Counted from the stretch's first letter, positions 9,749-18,970 are shown. The stretch is 64,000 nucleotides of DNA from an uncultured Tessaracoccus sp. (GCF_943914565.1 NZ_CALUCN010000006.1:134550-198549); one strand, 5' to 3'. The notes: a model not told the origin generated them from the letters alone. Numbers and translations are program-made.

Positions 9749-10507
9749 TCAGCCGGGGGTGAGGAACTCGACCCGGCCGATCGTGACGGCGTCGGCGTCC
9801 TCGTCCCCGGGGTCCGCGGGGCTGCTCGTCGTGAAGATCTCGAGCGTCACCGAGTCGGCCTGCACCTCGGGGAACGCCGCCTCCTCCAGCGCCGCGTTGC
9901 GGCCGGAGAAGCCTTGGTCGAACCACGACCCGTCGGAGAACCGCCACCGCACGCTCGTGACCTGGCGGGCGTCGGCGGTCTCGTCCGGCTCGTCGATGCG
10001 ACCACTCGCGATCCGCACCCCGACGAGGGTCCGGGACCGCGCGAACTGGAACTCGAGCCGCTCCCCGACCGCGTCACCCTGGCAGCGCCATCCGTCGGTG
10101 ACGGGCACCCGCAGCAACGCGGCCGCGTCGCCGCCCTCGCAGGTGCTCGACGCGGTCTGCGGCACGACGGACTTCGTCGGCCCCTCGTAGACGGTGTGGT
10201 CGGCGCCCTCCGACGGGCTCACCGACGGCTCCGGCGACGCTGCGGTGGCGGAGGGCTGCGGCGGCGGGACCTCCGTCTGGGCCGAGGGCCGCAGCAGGAG
10301 CTGCCGGCCACCCAGGAACCCGACGAGCGCCGCCCCGAGGATCAGCATCGCCGCGACGCGCGTGGGCATCAGGATGGGCTGCCGCGGTGGCGTGACACGA
10401 CGGCGCTGCGAGTGACGCGGCCGCGCACGCGGTGCCGGCGGCGTCTCCTGCCCCTTCGCGGGCTCGGGACGCCGACGGAAGAACTCGTCTGGCAGGCGTG
10501 GCACCAC
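9749..10507 (-). CDS. Membrane-anchored secreted protein, discoidin-like C-terminal domain
   Basis: A 252-residue protein. A basic, proline-rich cytoplasmic stretch (about 1-45) is followed by one transmembrane helix (AAMLILGAALVGFLGG), a Pro/Ser/Thr-rich linker and a C-terminal domain with three cysteines and the pattern VRWRFSDGSWFDQGF. The architecture resembles actinobacterial proteins with an NADase-type glycan-binding or discoidin-like domain, so carbohydrate binding outside the cell is plausible but not shown. The start is GTG 10507 (or 10504) because a TACGAT -10 box sits 7 nt upstream. The larger open frame extending to 11689 is spurious. Confidence 0.6.
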   Translation of the reverse strand: MVPRLPDEFFRRRPEPAKGQETPPAPRARPRHSQRRRVTPPRQPILMPTRVAAMLILGAALVGFLGGRQLLLRPSAQTEVPPPQPSATAASPEPSVSPSEGADHTVYEGPTKSVVPQTASSTCEGGDAAALLRVPVTDGWRCQGDAVGERLEFQFARSRTLVGVRIASGRIDEPDETADARQVTSVRWRFSDGSWFDQGFSGRNAALEEAAFPEVQADSVTLEIFTTSSPADPGDEDADAVTIGRVEFLTPG

Positions 10508-10514
10508 GCACCCA

Positions 10515-10520
10515 ATCGTA
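10515..10520 (-). promoter_or_regulatory. -10 box (TACGAT), leaderless type
   Basis: Minus-strand TACGAT ends 7 nt before the GTG at 10507. Confidence 0.5.
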
Positions 10521-10740
10521 GGCCCACCCAACAATCGTGCGGACGCTCCTTGCGGGTTGTAGCGTCGGTGACGCCGCGGGCGACCACTGGTCGGCCCTGC
10601 CGGGCCTCTTCTCAGTGCCTGCCCTTCCGGGGCACGGCGGAGGAACGTCACAACGCGACAATCGCGTGGCGAAATGTGTTGATCTTCACGGAATCGAGGC
10701 TTCACCCGCTGCGTTGTGCCGTTGTCATGCCGACTTGCGT

Positions 10741-10791
10741 GACACATACGGGGAGGCCTTGCGTATGTGCGAAGGCCTCCCCGTATGTGTC
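10741..10791. repeat. Long palindrome, family 1 copy A
   Basis: Perfect 20-bp arms, GACACATACGGGGAGGCCTT (10741-10760) and its complement (10772-10791), enclose an 11-nt loop. A related copy sits at 60870-60932. It lies in the 408-bp gap (10508-10915) between divergent genes and about 80 bp upstream of the mshD -10 box, so it is not a normal terminator. The rest of the gap (10520-10740) shows no coding signal, only a weak 8-bp inverted pair CACAACGC/GCGTTGTG (10649-10656 and 10711-10718). Confidence 0.9.
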
Positions 10792-10872
10792 CGCCAACGT
10801 GCGTCGGGTGCCCCGCCCGGCGCGCCCCGCAAGCGCCCTGCGCGGAGCGGCACCCGACGTGGCGGGGCGGAC

Positions 10873-10878
10873 TAGGAT
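10873..10878 (+). promoter_or_regulatory. -10 box of mshD (TAGGAT)
   Basis: TAGGAT is a frequent actinobacterial -10. Transcription would begin near 10885, leaving a 31-nt leader with a CAGGAG Shine-Dalgarno before ATG 10916. The gene downstream is first of the mshD-ppk1-Nudix operon. Confidence 0.55.
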
Positions 10879-10915
10879 GGCTGCGACCACGCCCACCCCC
10901 AGCTGCAGGAGTTCC

Positions 10916-11704
10916 ATGACCTCGGTGTTCGATGCCGCCCACGCCGTCGACGGCGTGTCCCCCCTCAACGAGTCGGGGACGCTCGTCGTGCGAGGTCTGC
11001 GCGAGGGGCGGGTCATCGAGGACGGCCCGGCGGCCGCGGTCGTGGACCTGCGCGACGAGAGCCTGATGCTCGCGGTGCACCCGCAACACCGTCGGCAGGG
11101 CCACGGGCTGCGGCTCCTCACCCGCGTGCTCGACGAGCATCCCGGCCTGGGTGTCTGGGCGTTCGGCAGCCTCCCCGGCAGCGCCGAGCTCGCCCGCGCA
11201 GCCGGCCTCACGTCCGTGCGCACCCTGCTGCGCATGGAGCGCAGCCTCGCCGATGTGGCCGACCCACCGTCGGATCCCCGCATCCGCCCCTACCGCCCCG
11301 CAGACGCCGGACCGATCGTCGACGTCAATGCCCGCGCGTTCGCGCACCACCCCGAGCAGGGCCGCCTGACACTCGAGGAGTTCGACACCTTCACCCGCGA
11401 GCCGTGGTTCGAGCCCGAGGGCCTCCTCGTCGCCCACGACGAGGGCGCGGTCACCGGCTTCCACTGGACCAAGCGCCACGGGGCCGGCGTGGGCGAGGTC
11501 TACGTGCTCGCCGTCGACCCGGCCCACGAGGGCCACGGCCTCGGCCGGGTCCTGCTCGCCCACGGCCTCGCCCACCTGCGACGGGTGGGCGACACGGTCG
11601 TCGAACTCTACGTCGAGGCCTCCGAGGAGCGCGTCGTGCGGCTCTACGAGGCCGCCGGATTCCACGTCGCCGCGCGAGACACGTACCACCGGAGGATGTC
11701 GTGA
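10916..11704 (+). CDS. mshD: Mycothiol synthase
   Basis: MshD acetylates the cysteinyl amine of Cys-GlcN-Ins with acetyl-CoA, the last step of mycothiol biosynthesis. The 262-residue protein has the expected two GNAT domains: an N-terminal one with HPQHRRQGHG (about 60-70) and a catalytic C-terminal one with GEVYVLAVDP and the acetyl-CoA loop HEGHGLGRVLL (about 202-212). The closing block VELYVEA...LYEAAGF is typical. It is translationally coupled to ppk1 (GTGA overlap). Mycothione reductase for the same thiol is at 20238-21647. Confidence 0.92.
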   Translation: MTSVFDAAHAVDGVSPLNESGTLVVRGLREGRVIEDGPAAAVVDLRDESLMLAVHPQHRRQGHGLRLLTRVLDEHPGLGVWAFGSLPGSAELARAAGLTSVRTLLRMERSLADVADPPSDPRIRPYRPADAGPIVDVNARAFAHHPEQGRLTLEEFDTFTREPWFEPEGLLVAHDEGAVTGFHWTKRHGAGVGEVYVLAVDPAHEGHGLGRVLLAHGLAHLRRVGDTVVELYVEASEERVVRLYEAAGFHVAARDTYHRRMS

Positions 11705-13788
11705 CCACCTACACCGAAGACCAGGAATTGCCCGCGGACCGCTACTGGGACCGCGAGCTGTCGTGGCTCGAGTTCAACAAGCGCGTCCTCGACCAGGCCA
11801 GCGACGCCGTGCGCGTGCCGCTCATCGAGCGCGCGAAGTTCCTCGCGATCTTCTCCAGCAACCTCGACGAGTTCTTCATGGTCCGCGTCGCGGGCCTCAA
11901 GCGCCGCATCGACGCCGGCGTCGCGCAGGCGAGCTCGAGCGGCATCCTCCCCCAGGAGCTGCACGACCGCCTGCTCGCCCGCGTCCACGAGCTGGTCGAG
12001 GAGCAGTCGAGGCTCTTCCAGGACGACGTCCGCCCGCAGCTCGCGGAGGAAGGCATCGAGTTCCTCCGCTGGCGCCAGCTCACCGCCGCGGAGAAGGACA
12101 AGATGCGCACCGTCTTCGCCGAGCGCATCTACCCGATCCTCACCCCGCTCGCCGTCGACTCCTCGCACCCGTTCCCGTACATCTCCGGCCTGTCGCTGAA
12201 CCTCGCCGTGCTGCTGCGAAACCCTGCGACGGGGGCCCGGCAGTTCGCACGCATCAAGGTCCCCAGCCTGCTTCCGCGCTTCGTGCAGGTCGGCCCCGGC
12301 CGCTACCTCCCGCTCGAGGAGATCATCGGCCGGCACCTCCACCAGCTCTTCACCGGCATGCACGTCATCTCCCACACCTCGTTCCGCGTCACCCGCAACG
12401 AGGACATCGAGGTCGAGGAGGACGACGCCGAGAACCTCCTCACCGCACTCGAGCAGGAGCTGCTGCGCCGCAAGGTCGGCCGCCCGCCCGTGCGGCTCGA
12501 GGTGCAAGACGACATCGACGACGACCTCCTGATGCTCCTGCAGCGCGAGGTGGACGTCCGTGACGACGAGGTGTTCACGCTCCCCGCACCCCTCGACCTC
12601 ACCGGCCTGTTCCAGCTCGAGGGCTCCGACCGCGAGGACCTGAAGTACCCCAACTTCCTCCCGACGACGCACCCCGAGCTCGCCGAGGCCGAGACCGCGG
12701 CGCCGGTGGACATGTTCCGCGCATTGAAGCGCCGCGACGTACTAGTCCAGCACCCGTACGACTCGTTCGCGACCAGCGTCCAGCGCTTCATCGAGCAGGC
12801 CGCGATGGACCCGCAGGTGCTTGCCATCAAGCAGACGCTGTACCGCACGTCGGGCGACTCCCCCATCATCGACGCGCTCATCGAGGCCGCGCAGGCTGGC
12901 AAGCAGGTGCTCGCGATCGTCGAGATCAAGGCGCGCTTCGACGAGCAGAACAACATCTCGTGGGCCCGCAAGCTCGAACGCGCCGGCGTCCACGTCGTCT
13001 ACGGCATGGTGGGTCTGAAGACCCACTGCAAGCTCTCGATGGTGATCCGCGACGAGCCCGACGGGCTGCGCCGCTACTGCCACATCGGCACCGGCAACTA
13101 CAACCCCAAGACCGCCCGCCAGTACGAGGACATGGGGCTGCTCACCTCCAACCCCGTCATCACCGACGACGTGGCCCGGCTGTTCAACCACCTCTCGGGC
13201 ATCACGCAGGAACGCAACTACCGTCGCCTCCTCGTCGCGCCGCACGGCATCCGCTCCGGCCTCATCGAGCAGATCGACCGCGAGATCGCCAACCACCGCG
13301 CCGGCCGCACCGCCGGCATCCGCATCAAGGTCAACTCGATCGTCGACGAGGCCGTCACCGACGCGCTCTACCGCGCCTCGAGAGCAGGCGTGCCGGTGGA
13401 CATGTGGGTGCGCGGCATCTGCACGATCCGCCCCGGGGTCCCCGGCCTCAGCGAGAACATCCGGGTGCGCTCGATCCTCGGCCGCTTCCTCGAGCACTCG
13501 CGGATCTTCTGGTTCGCCAACGACGGCAACCCCGCCGTCGGCATCGGCTCGGCCGACCTCATGCACCGCAACCTCGACCGCCGGATCGAGGCCATCGTCG
13601 GGCTCTCGCACCGGCGCCACATCGAGCAGATCACCGAGCTATTCGACCTCGCGTTCGCGCCGGACACCGTGCACTGGTCGCTCACCGACCACACGTGGAC
13701 CCCGCACCTGCTCGACGACGAGGGCCGCCCACTGCGCGACCTGCAGTTCACCCTCATCGAACGCTTCTCGAAGCGGCGATCCCGGTGA
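11701..13788 (+). CDS. ppk1: Polyphosphate kinase 1
   Basis: A 695-residue PPK1 that polymerises ATP gamma-phosphate into polyphosphate. The family signature SWLEFNKRVL lies near the N-terminus, followed by SSNLDEFFMVRV. The autophosphorylated histidine is in the YCHIGTGNYNPKTA block (about 460), and IFWFANDG appears in the C-terminal domain. Start GTG 11701 overlaps the mshD stop, and its own stop overlaps the next GTG start. The neighbouring pst operon supplies phosphate, so uptake and storage are encoded together. Confidence 0.95.
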   Translation: MTTYTEDQELPADRYWDRELSWLEFNKRVLDQASDAVRVPLIERAKFLAIFSSNLDEFFMVRVAGLKRRIDAGVAQASSSGILPQELHDRLLARVHELVEEQSRLFQDDVRPQLAEEGIEFLRWRQLTAAEKDKMRTVFAERIYPILTPLAVDSSHPFPYISGLSLNLAVLLRNPATGARQFARIKVPSLLPRFVQVGPGRYLPLEEIIGRHLHQLFTGMHVISHTSFRVTRNEDIEVEEDDAENLLTALEQELLRRKVGRPPVRLEVQDDIDDDLLMLLQREVDVRDDEVFTLPAPLDLTGLFQLEGSDREDLKYPNFLPTTHPELAEAETAAPVDMFRALKRRDVLVQHPYDSFATSVQRFIEQAAMDPQVLAIKQTLYRTSGDSPIIDALIEAAQAGKQVLAIVEIKARFDEQNNISWARKLERAGVHVVYGMVGLKTHCKLSMVIRDEPDGLRRYCHIGTGNYNPKTARQYEDMGLLTSNPVITDDVARLFNHLSGITQERNYRRLLVAPHGIRSGLIEQIDREIANHRAGRTAGIRIKVNSIVDEAVTDALYRASRAGVPVDMWVRGICTIRPGVPGLSENIRVRSILGRFLEHSRIFWFANDGNPAVGIGSADLMHRNLDRRIEAIVGLSHRRHIEQITELFDLAFAPDTVHWSLTDHTWTPHLLDDEGRPLRDLQFTLIERFSKRRSR

Positions 13789-14651
13789 GCGGCGGCATCC
13801 GGGCCGCCGGCGCGGTGGTCGTCGACGAGGTGGACGGGCAGCGCCTCGTCGCGCTCATCCACCGGCCGCGCTACGACGACTGGAGCTTCCCGAAGGGCAA
13901 GGCCATCCCCGACGAGGTCGCGCCCGCGACGGCGGTCCGGGAGGTCCGGGAGGAGACCGGCCTGGTCGTGACGCTGGGTTTGCGGCTGCCGAGCCTGCGC
14001 TACCCCGTCGGCAAGCACGTCAAACGGGTCGACTTCTGGCGCGCCACGCCCCGGGCGCGCTTCCACCACGTGCCCGACAAGGAGGTCGACGAGGTCCGCT
14101 GGGTCCCCGTCGAGGAGGCCACGGAGATGCTCACCTACCTGGACGAGCTGGCCGTGCTCGCCGCGGCCCTCCAGGCCCCGGAGACGGTGCCACTGCTGCT
14201 CGTGCGCCACGCGAAGGCGATGCAGCGCAAGCACTGGTCCGGCAACGACCAGTCGCGACGCCTCGACGGACGCGGCCGCCGACAGGCCGTCGAACTGATC
14301 GAACTGCTCGAGGCGTTCGGCGTCGAGCGCCTCGTGAGCTCCCCCGCGGTGCGGTGCGCGGAGACGCTCGCGCCCTACGGCCGCTACGCGCGGATCACCA
14401 CCGAGACCGTCGACCTGCTCACCGAGGAGGAAGGCACGCGCGACATGGAGGGCGTGACCGCGCACGTGCGCGAGTTCGCCGCCGGCGTCACGACGGCGAC
14501 CGCCCTGTGCGGGCACCGTCCGGTGCTGCCGGCCATGCACGAGGGCCTGGGGCTCGAGCCGAGGTCGATGCTCGTCGGGGAGGCGACGGTGCTGCACCGC
14601 GACGCCAGTGGCGAGACGGTCGCCGTCGAGTCGCACAAACCGACCGCCTGA
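13785..14651 (+). CDS. Nudix hydrolase fused to histidine phosphatase (MutT1-like)
   Basis: A 288-residue two-domain protein. Residues 1-135 are a Nudix domain (RAAGAVV start; Nudix box around PKGKAIPDEVAPATAVREV to EETG). Residues about 140-288 are a histidine phosphatase domain with the LVRHAKA catalytic motif. The arrangement matches mycobacterial MutT1, which cleans oxidised nucleotides (8-oxo-dGTP/GTP) and can hydrolyse Ap4A-type dinucleotides. Coupled to ppk1 by a GTGA overlap, as in other actinobacteria. Confidence 0.9.
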   Translation: MSGGIRAAGAVVVDEVDGQRLVALIHRPRYDDWSFPKGKAIPDEVAPATAVREVREETGLVVTLGLRLPSLRYPVGKHVKRVDFWRATPRARFHHVPDKEVDEVRWVPVEEATEMLTYLDELAVLAAALQAPETVPLLLVRHAKAMQRKHWSGNDQSRRLDGRGRRQAVELIELLEAFGVERLVSSPAVRCAETLAPYGRYARITTETVDLLTEEEGTRDMEGVTAHVREFAAGVTTATALCGHRPVLPAMHEGLGLEPRSMLVGEATVLHRDASGETVAVESHKPTA

Positions 14652-14721
14652 CGACGCCGCAGGTCACGAAATCACAACATTTTGCCGCAAAGGTCGACAA
14701 AGACCCGGCACCGACACCGTT

Positions 14722-14739
14722 GTTCACCTGCTGTTCACC
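14722..14739 (+). promoter_or_regulatory. PHO box upstream of pstS
   Basis: Two GTTCACC half-sites at 14722-14728 and 14733-14739 are spaced by exactly 11 bp, as in PhoP operators described in Streptomyces and relatives. A TAGGTT -10 box lies at 14771-14776 without a good -35, consistent with activator dependence. The operon should be induced on phosphate starvation. The sensor-regulator pair phoR-phoP is not in the window. Confidence 0.8.
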
Positions 14740-14845
14740 TTTCCGGCCGAGATGCGTAACTTCACCCCCCTAGGTTCCTGACTGAGAACGAATGTTCCCG
14801 ACGCCCACACGGGCACCACCGATTGATCCTTTGAGAGGGAATTCA

Positions 14846-15961
14846 ATGAAGCTTCGTGCTGTCGCACTGGCCGGCCTCTCGGCCGCCATGCTCCTGTCCG
14901 CCTGCGCGGCCAACGAGACCAAGCCCAGCGATTCGGCGAAGGCCACCGACGAGGCGTCCTCGTCCGAGTCCGCCGGCGCCGGCGACGACAAGGGCTCCGA
15001 GAAGCTCTCCGGCGAGATCCAGGCGACCGGCGCCTCCTCGATGGAGAAGGCCCAGAACCTCTGGGTCGCCAACTACGCCGGCGAGCAGCCCGACGTCACC
15101 GTCGGCTACACCGCGACCGGTTCCGGCAAGGGCCGCGAGAACTTCATCTCGGGCGCCTCGCACTTCGCCGGCTCGGACCGCGCCTGGAAGCCGGAGGAGA
15201 ACACCGCCGGCGCGTTCGGCAACTGCACCAAGGAGTCCATCTCCTACGACCTGCCGATCTACATCTCCCCGATCGCCGTGGTCTACAACCTCGAGGGCGT
15301 CGACGGCCTGAACCTCACGCCCGAGCTGGCCGCCAAGATCTTCAAGGGCAAGATCACCAAGTGGAACGACGAGGCGATCAAGGCCGAGAACAAGGACCTC
15401 GAGCTCCCCGACCAGAAGATCTCCATCGTGCACCGCTCGGACGAGTCCGGCACCACCGAGAACTTCACCGACTGGCTGAACAAGGCCGCCGGTGACGTCT
15501 GGACCGACAAGGCCGACGGCAAGTGGAAGGGCGCGGGCGGCGACGCCGCCGACGGCACCTCCGGCATCATCAGCGCCGTGAAGGGCACGAAGGGCGCGAT
15601 CGGCTACGCCGATCTCTCCCAGTCGGGCGACGTGCAGAAGGCCAAGATCAACGGCGTCGAGCCCAACTCGAAGGACGCCGCGATGGCCGTCGAGAAGTCG
15701 CCGATCGAGGACGGCCGCAAGGAGAACGACCTCGCGATCGCCCTCGACCGCAAGGCCGAGGGCTACCCGATCGTCCTCATCTCCTACGCGCTCGTCTGCG
15801 CCGACTACGAGGACGACGAGATCGCCAAGCTCGTGAAGGGCTACATCGGCTACGTCGCCTCCGAGGAGGGCCAGAAGGCCGCCGAGGACGAGGTCGGCGT
15901 CGCCCCGCTGTCGTCCGGCCTGAGCGAGAAGGTCAAGGCCGCGATCGACGCGATCCAGTGA
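14846..15961 (+). CDS. pstS: Phosphate-binding lipoprotein PstS
   Basis: A 371-residue extracellular phosphate-binding protein of the high-affinity Pst ABC system. It has a lipoprotein signal with lipobox LLSAC (lipid-modified Cys20), a Ser/Glu-rich tether and then the PstS fold beginning IQATGASSM. Phosphate-contact motifs include SDESGTTENF (about 197-206). ATG 14846 follows the Shine-Dalgarno GAGAGGGA. The PHO box lies about 110 bp upstream. Confidence 0.95.
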   Translation: MKLRAVALAGLSAAMLLSACAANETKPSDSAKATDEASSSESAGAGDDKGSEKLSGEIQATGASSMEKAQNLWVANYAGEQPDVTVGYTATGSGKGRENFISGASHFAGSDRAWKPEENTAGAFGNCTKESISYDLPIYISPIAVVYNLEGVDGLNLTPELAAKIFKGKITKWNDEAIKAENKDLELPDQKISIVHRSDESGTTENFTDWLNKAAGDVWTDKADGKWKGAGGDAADGTSGIISAVKGTKGAIGYADLSQSGDVQKAKINGVEPNSKDAAMAVEKSPIEDGRKENDLAIALDRKAEGYPIVLISYALVCADYEDDEIAKLVKGYIGYVASEEGQKAAEDEVGVAPLSSGLSEKVKAAIDAIQ

Positions 15962-15993
15962 TCCCGTTGCAACCAGTAGTCTGAGTTCGAAGT

Positions 15994-16025
15994 CGCGCTC
16001 ACCCGGTCCTGCCCGGGTGGGCGCG
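15994..16025 (+). terminator. Hairpin between pstS and pstC (likely attenuating)
   Basis: CGCGCTCACCCGG pairs with CCGGGTGGGCGCG around a short loop, with one mismatch. In a single operon such a hairpin commonly protects the 3' end of the abundant pstS message and lowers read-through to the permease genes (inference). Confidence 0.55.
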
Positions 16026-16086
16026 TCTTCGTGCCGGGGCACCCCGCCCCACTGCACCTCGCCCACCCACTTCTACCCTCAGGAGC

Positions 16087-17109
16087 ATGATGTCGTCGAC
16101 CACATCCATCGACGGCCAGGAGGCACCCCACCAGGAGCTGACGCGGAGCCGGACCCGGTTCGGCGATCCGGTGTTCAAGGGGATCTCAACGGTCTCCGGC
16201 TGGTCCATCCTGGCGATCCTGGCCGCCGTGGCGTTCTTCCTCGTCTGGCTGGCCCTGCCGGCCCTCACCGCACCGCCGTCCTCCACCGAGGGCCTCACCT
16301 TCAAGGAGAAGCTGCAGTACGGCGGGGACAAGAATTTCTGGCAGTACGTGCTGCCGTACGCGTTCGGCACCGTGTGGTCGTCGATCCTCGCCATGATGTT
16401 CGCGGTCCCGGTGGCGATCGGCATCGCCCTGTTCATCTCGCACTACGCGCCCCGCAAGCTCGCCGTCGGGCTCGGCTACATCGTCGACCTCCTGGCGGCG
16501 GTGCCGTCGGTGGTCTTCGGTCTGTGGGGCATCCAGGTCTTCGCGCCCATGACCGTGCCGCTGTACTCGTGGCTGAACGAGACGTTCGGCCACCTGCCCG
16601 TGCTGCGTTGGGTCTTCGGCGCCGACGCGTCGGCGACCGGGCGCTCGATCCTCACGGCCGCGCTGGTGCTCGCCATCATGATCCTGCCGATCATCACCGC
16701 GTTGACCCGCGAGGTGTTCCTGCAGACGCCCACCCTGCACGAGGAGGCCTCGCTGGCGCTGGGCGCCACGCAGTGGGAGATGATCCGGCAGGCGGTGTTC
16801 CCCTTCGGCATCGCCGGCATCGTCTCGGCGTGCATGCTGGGCCTCGGCCGCGCGCTCGGTGAGACCATGGCGGTGGCGATGGTCCTCTCCGGCAGCGACC
16901 ACTTCTCGTTCCAGCTGCTCACCTCCAACTCCGACATCACGACCAACACCATCGCCGCGTCGATCGCCCAGAACCGCGCCGAGGCCCACGACCTCGGCCT
17001 CAACCAGCTGATCGCTTCGGGCCTCGTGCTCTTCGTGATCACGCTCGCGGTCAACATGACGGCGCGCGCCATCCTGGCCCGCCGCAAGGAATTCTCGGGA
17101 GCGAACTGA
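16087..17109 (+). CDS. pstC: Phosphate ABC transporter permease PstC
   Basis: A 340-residue inner-membrane permease with about six membrane helices. The cytoplasmic coupling region reads EEASLALGATQWEMI, with the EAA-type motif that contacts PstB. The N-terminal 35 residues are cytoplasmic. ATG 16087 follows AGGAGC; the stop overlaps the pstA start by one base (TGATG). Confidence 0.94.
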   Translation: MMSSTTSIDGQEAPHQELTRSRTRFGDPVFKGISTVSGWSILAILAAVAFFLVWLALPALTAPPSSTEGLTFKEKLQYGGDKNFWQYVLPYAFGTVWSSILAMMFAVPVAIGIALFISHYAPRKLAVGLGYIVDLLAAVPSVVFGLWGIQVFAPMTVPLYSWLNETFGHLPVLRWVFGADASATGRSILTAALVLAIMILPIITALTREVFLQTPTLHEEASLALGATQWEMIRQAVFPFGIAGIVSACMLGLGRALGETMAVAMVLSGSDHFSFQLLTSNSDITTNTIAASIAQNRAEAHDLGLNQLIASGLVLFVITLAVNMTARAILARRKEFSGAN

Positions 17110-18161
17110 TGACCGTCCACGTACCCGTCCGTCGCAACTCCCTGACCGCCGGCCAGCTGGCCAAGCCGGTGCCGTACCTGGTGCTCGTCGCCACCCTGCT
17201 CGCCGCAGCGGGTGTCGTCGCGCTGGCCTCCGAGACGTTCAGCATCGGCCTCACCGTCGTGTTCGGCGTCGGGCTGTTCATGCTCGTGATGTTCCTGCTG
17301 TCGCTGTCCGTGGAGGGCCCGCGCAAGGCCAAGGACCGCATCGCCCGCTACGTCGTGACGAGCTTCTTCGTCATCGCCCTGCTGCCGCTGCTCTCCCTGC
17401 TGTGGGAGACGGTCGCCCGGGGCATCAGCCGCTTCACGCCCGAGTTCTTCAGCAACTCGATGTACCGTGTGATCGCGGCCGACGAGGGCGGCATCGTCCA
17501 CGCCGTCTACGGCACCCTGATCGTCACCGGGCTCGCCGCGTTGATCTCCGTGCCGATCGGCCTGTTCACCGCGATCTATCTCGTGGAGTACTCCGACGAC
17601 AACCGGATCGCCGGCGGCATCCGCTTCTTCGTCGACGTCATGACGGGCATCCCCTCGATCGTCGCGGGCCTGTTCGCCTACACCGTGATCTCGACGTTCT
17701 TCGGCGTCGGCACCTACAACGGCTTCGCCGGTGCCGTCGCGCTGTCGATCCTCATGATCCCGACGGTGGTCCGCTCCTCGGAGGAGATGCTCCGCATCGT
17801 GCCCAATGAGCTGCGCGAGGCGAGCTACGCGCTCGGCGTGCCGAAGTACCGCACGATCATCAAGGTGGTCCTCCCCACCGCGCTGGCGGGCCTCGTCACC
17901 GGTGTGATCCTCGCGATCGCCCGTGTGATCGGTGAGACCGCGCCGCTGCTCATCACCACGGGCAGCGCGAAGAGCATCAACCTGAACCCGTTCGAGTCGC
18001 AGATGGAGACCATCCCGATCTTCGTCTACTCCCAGCAGCGGCAGCCCGAGTGGGTGGACCGCGCCTGGGCAGGCGCCCTCACCCTCATCATCATCGTCAT
18101 GGTGCTGAACGCGATCGGCCGCTTCGTCGCGTGGAAGTTCGCACCCAAGACCGGCCGGTAG
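17109..18161 (+). CDS. pstA: Phosphate ABC transporter permease PstA
   Basis: A 350-residue permease partner of PstC. It has an unusual extra pair of N-terminal helices (about residues 20-62) before the standard PstA core, which carries GIPSIVAGLFAY and the coupling segment ELREASYALGVPKY. The extended N-terminus is typical of actinobacterial PstA proteins. Confidence 0.93.
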   Translation: MTVHVPVRRNSLTAGQLAKPVPYLVLVATLLAAAGVVALASETFSIGLTVVFGVGLFMLVMFLLSLSVEGPRKAKDRIARYVVTSFFVIALLPLLSLLWETVARGISRFTPEFFSNSMYRVIAADEGGIVHAVYGTLIVTGLAALISVPIGLFTAIYLVEYSDDNRIAGGIRFFVDVMTGIPSIVAGLFAYTVISTFFGVGTYNGFAGAVALSILMIPTVVRSSEEMLRIVPNELREASYALGVPKYRTIIKVVLPTALAGLVTGVILAIARVIGETAPLLITTGSAKSINLNPFESQMETIPIFVYSQQRQPEWVDRAWAGALTLIIIVMVLNAIGRFVAWKFAPKTGR

Positions 18162-18190
18162 CATCGAGCAGCGAGAACAGAAGGACTGAC

Positions 18191-18970
18191 ATGGCCAAGC
18201 GAATTGAGATCAAGGATCTCGACATCTACTACGGCAAGTTCCACGCCGTGAAGAACGTCAACATGACGATCGAGCCGCGTGCGGTGACGGCCTTCATCGG
18301 CTCGTCGGGCTGCGGCAAGTCCACCGTGCTGCGCTCGATCAACCGCATGCACGAGGTCATCCCCGGCGCCTACGTCGACGGCCAGATCCTCCTCGACGGC
18401 GTCGACCTCTACGCGCCCAACGTGGACCCGGTGCGGGTGCGCCGCCAGATCGGCATGGTCTTCCAGCGCCCCAACCCGTTCCCGACGATGTCGATCCAGG
18501 AGAACGTGCTCGCTGGCGTGCGCCTGAACAAGAAGCGCATCTCCCGCAAGGAGGCCAACGAGATCACCGAGAAGGCGCTGCGCGGCGCGAACCTCTGGAA
18601 CGAGGTCAAGGATCGCCTCGACAAGCCCGGCTCGGGCCTGTCGGGTGGTCAGCAGCAGCGTCTGTGCATCGCGCGCGCGACGGCGGTCGAGCCGGACGTG
18701 CTCCTCATGGACGAGCCCTGCTCGGCGCTCGACCCCATCTCGACGCTCGCGATCGAGGAGCTCATCAAGGAGCTGAAGGAGCGCTTCACCGTCGTCATCG
18801 TGACGCACAACATGCAGCAGGCCGCGCGCGTCTCGGACTCGACGGCGTTCTTCAACCTGAAGAAGCAGGGCGAGCCGGGCGAGCTCATCGAGATCGGCCC
18901 CACGGAGAAGATCTTCCACAACCCGGAGCAGAAGGCGACCGAGGACTACATCACCGGCCGCTTCGGCTGA
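18191..18970 (+). CDS. pstB: Phosphate ABC transporter ATP-binding protein PstB
   Basis: A 259-residue ATPase energising phosphate import. Walker A GSSGCGKST (about 36-44), signature LSGGQQQRL and Walker B LLMDEPCSALDP are present, and the Cys after DEP is typical of PstB. ATG 18191 follows AAGGACTGAC. It ends the operon at a strong hairpin; no phoU follows. Confidence 0.95.
   Translation: MAKRIEIKDLDIYYGKFHAVKNVNMTIEPRAVTAFIGSSGCGKSTVLRSINRMHEVIPGAYVDGQILLDGVDLYAPNVDPVRVRRQIGMVFQRPNPFPTMSIQENVLAGVRLNKKRISRKEANEITEKALRGANLWNEVKDRLDKPGSGLSGGQQQRLCIARATAVEPDVLLMDEPCSALDPISTLAIEELIKELKERFTVVIVTHNMQQAARVSDSTAFFNLKKQGEPGELIEIGPTEKIFHNPEQKATEDYITGRFG

Noticed and set aside
10741..10791. Ordinary intrinsic terminator
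   Set aside because: It lies between divergent genes, so no transcript ends there; the related copy elsewhere also argues for a repeat family.
16087..18161. pstC and pstA as sulfate or molybdate permeases
   Set aside because: PstS and PstB motifs plus the PHO box fix the phosphate assignment.
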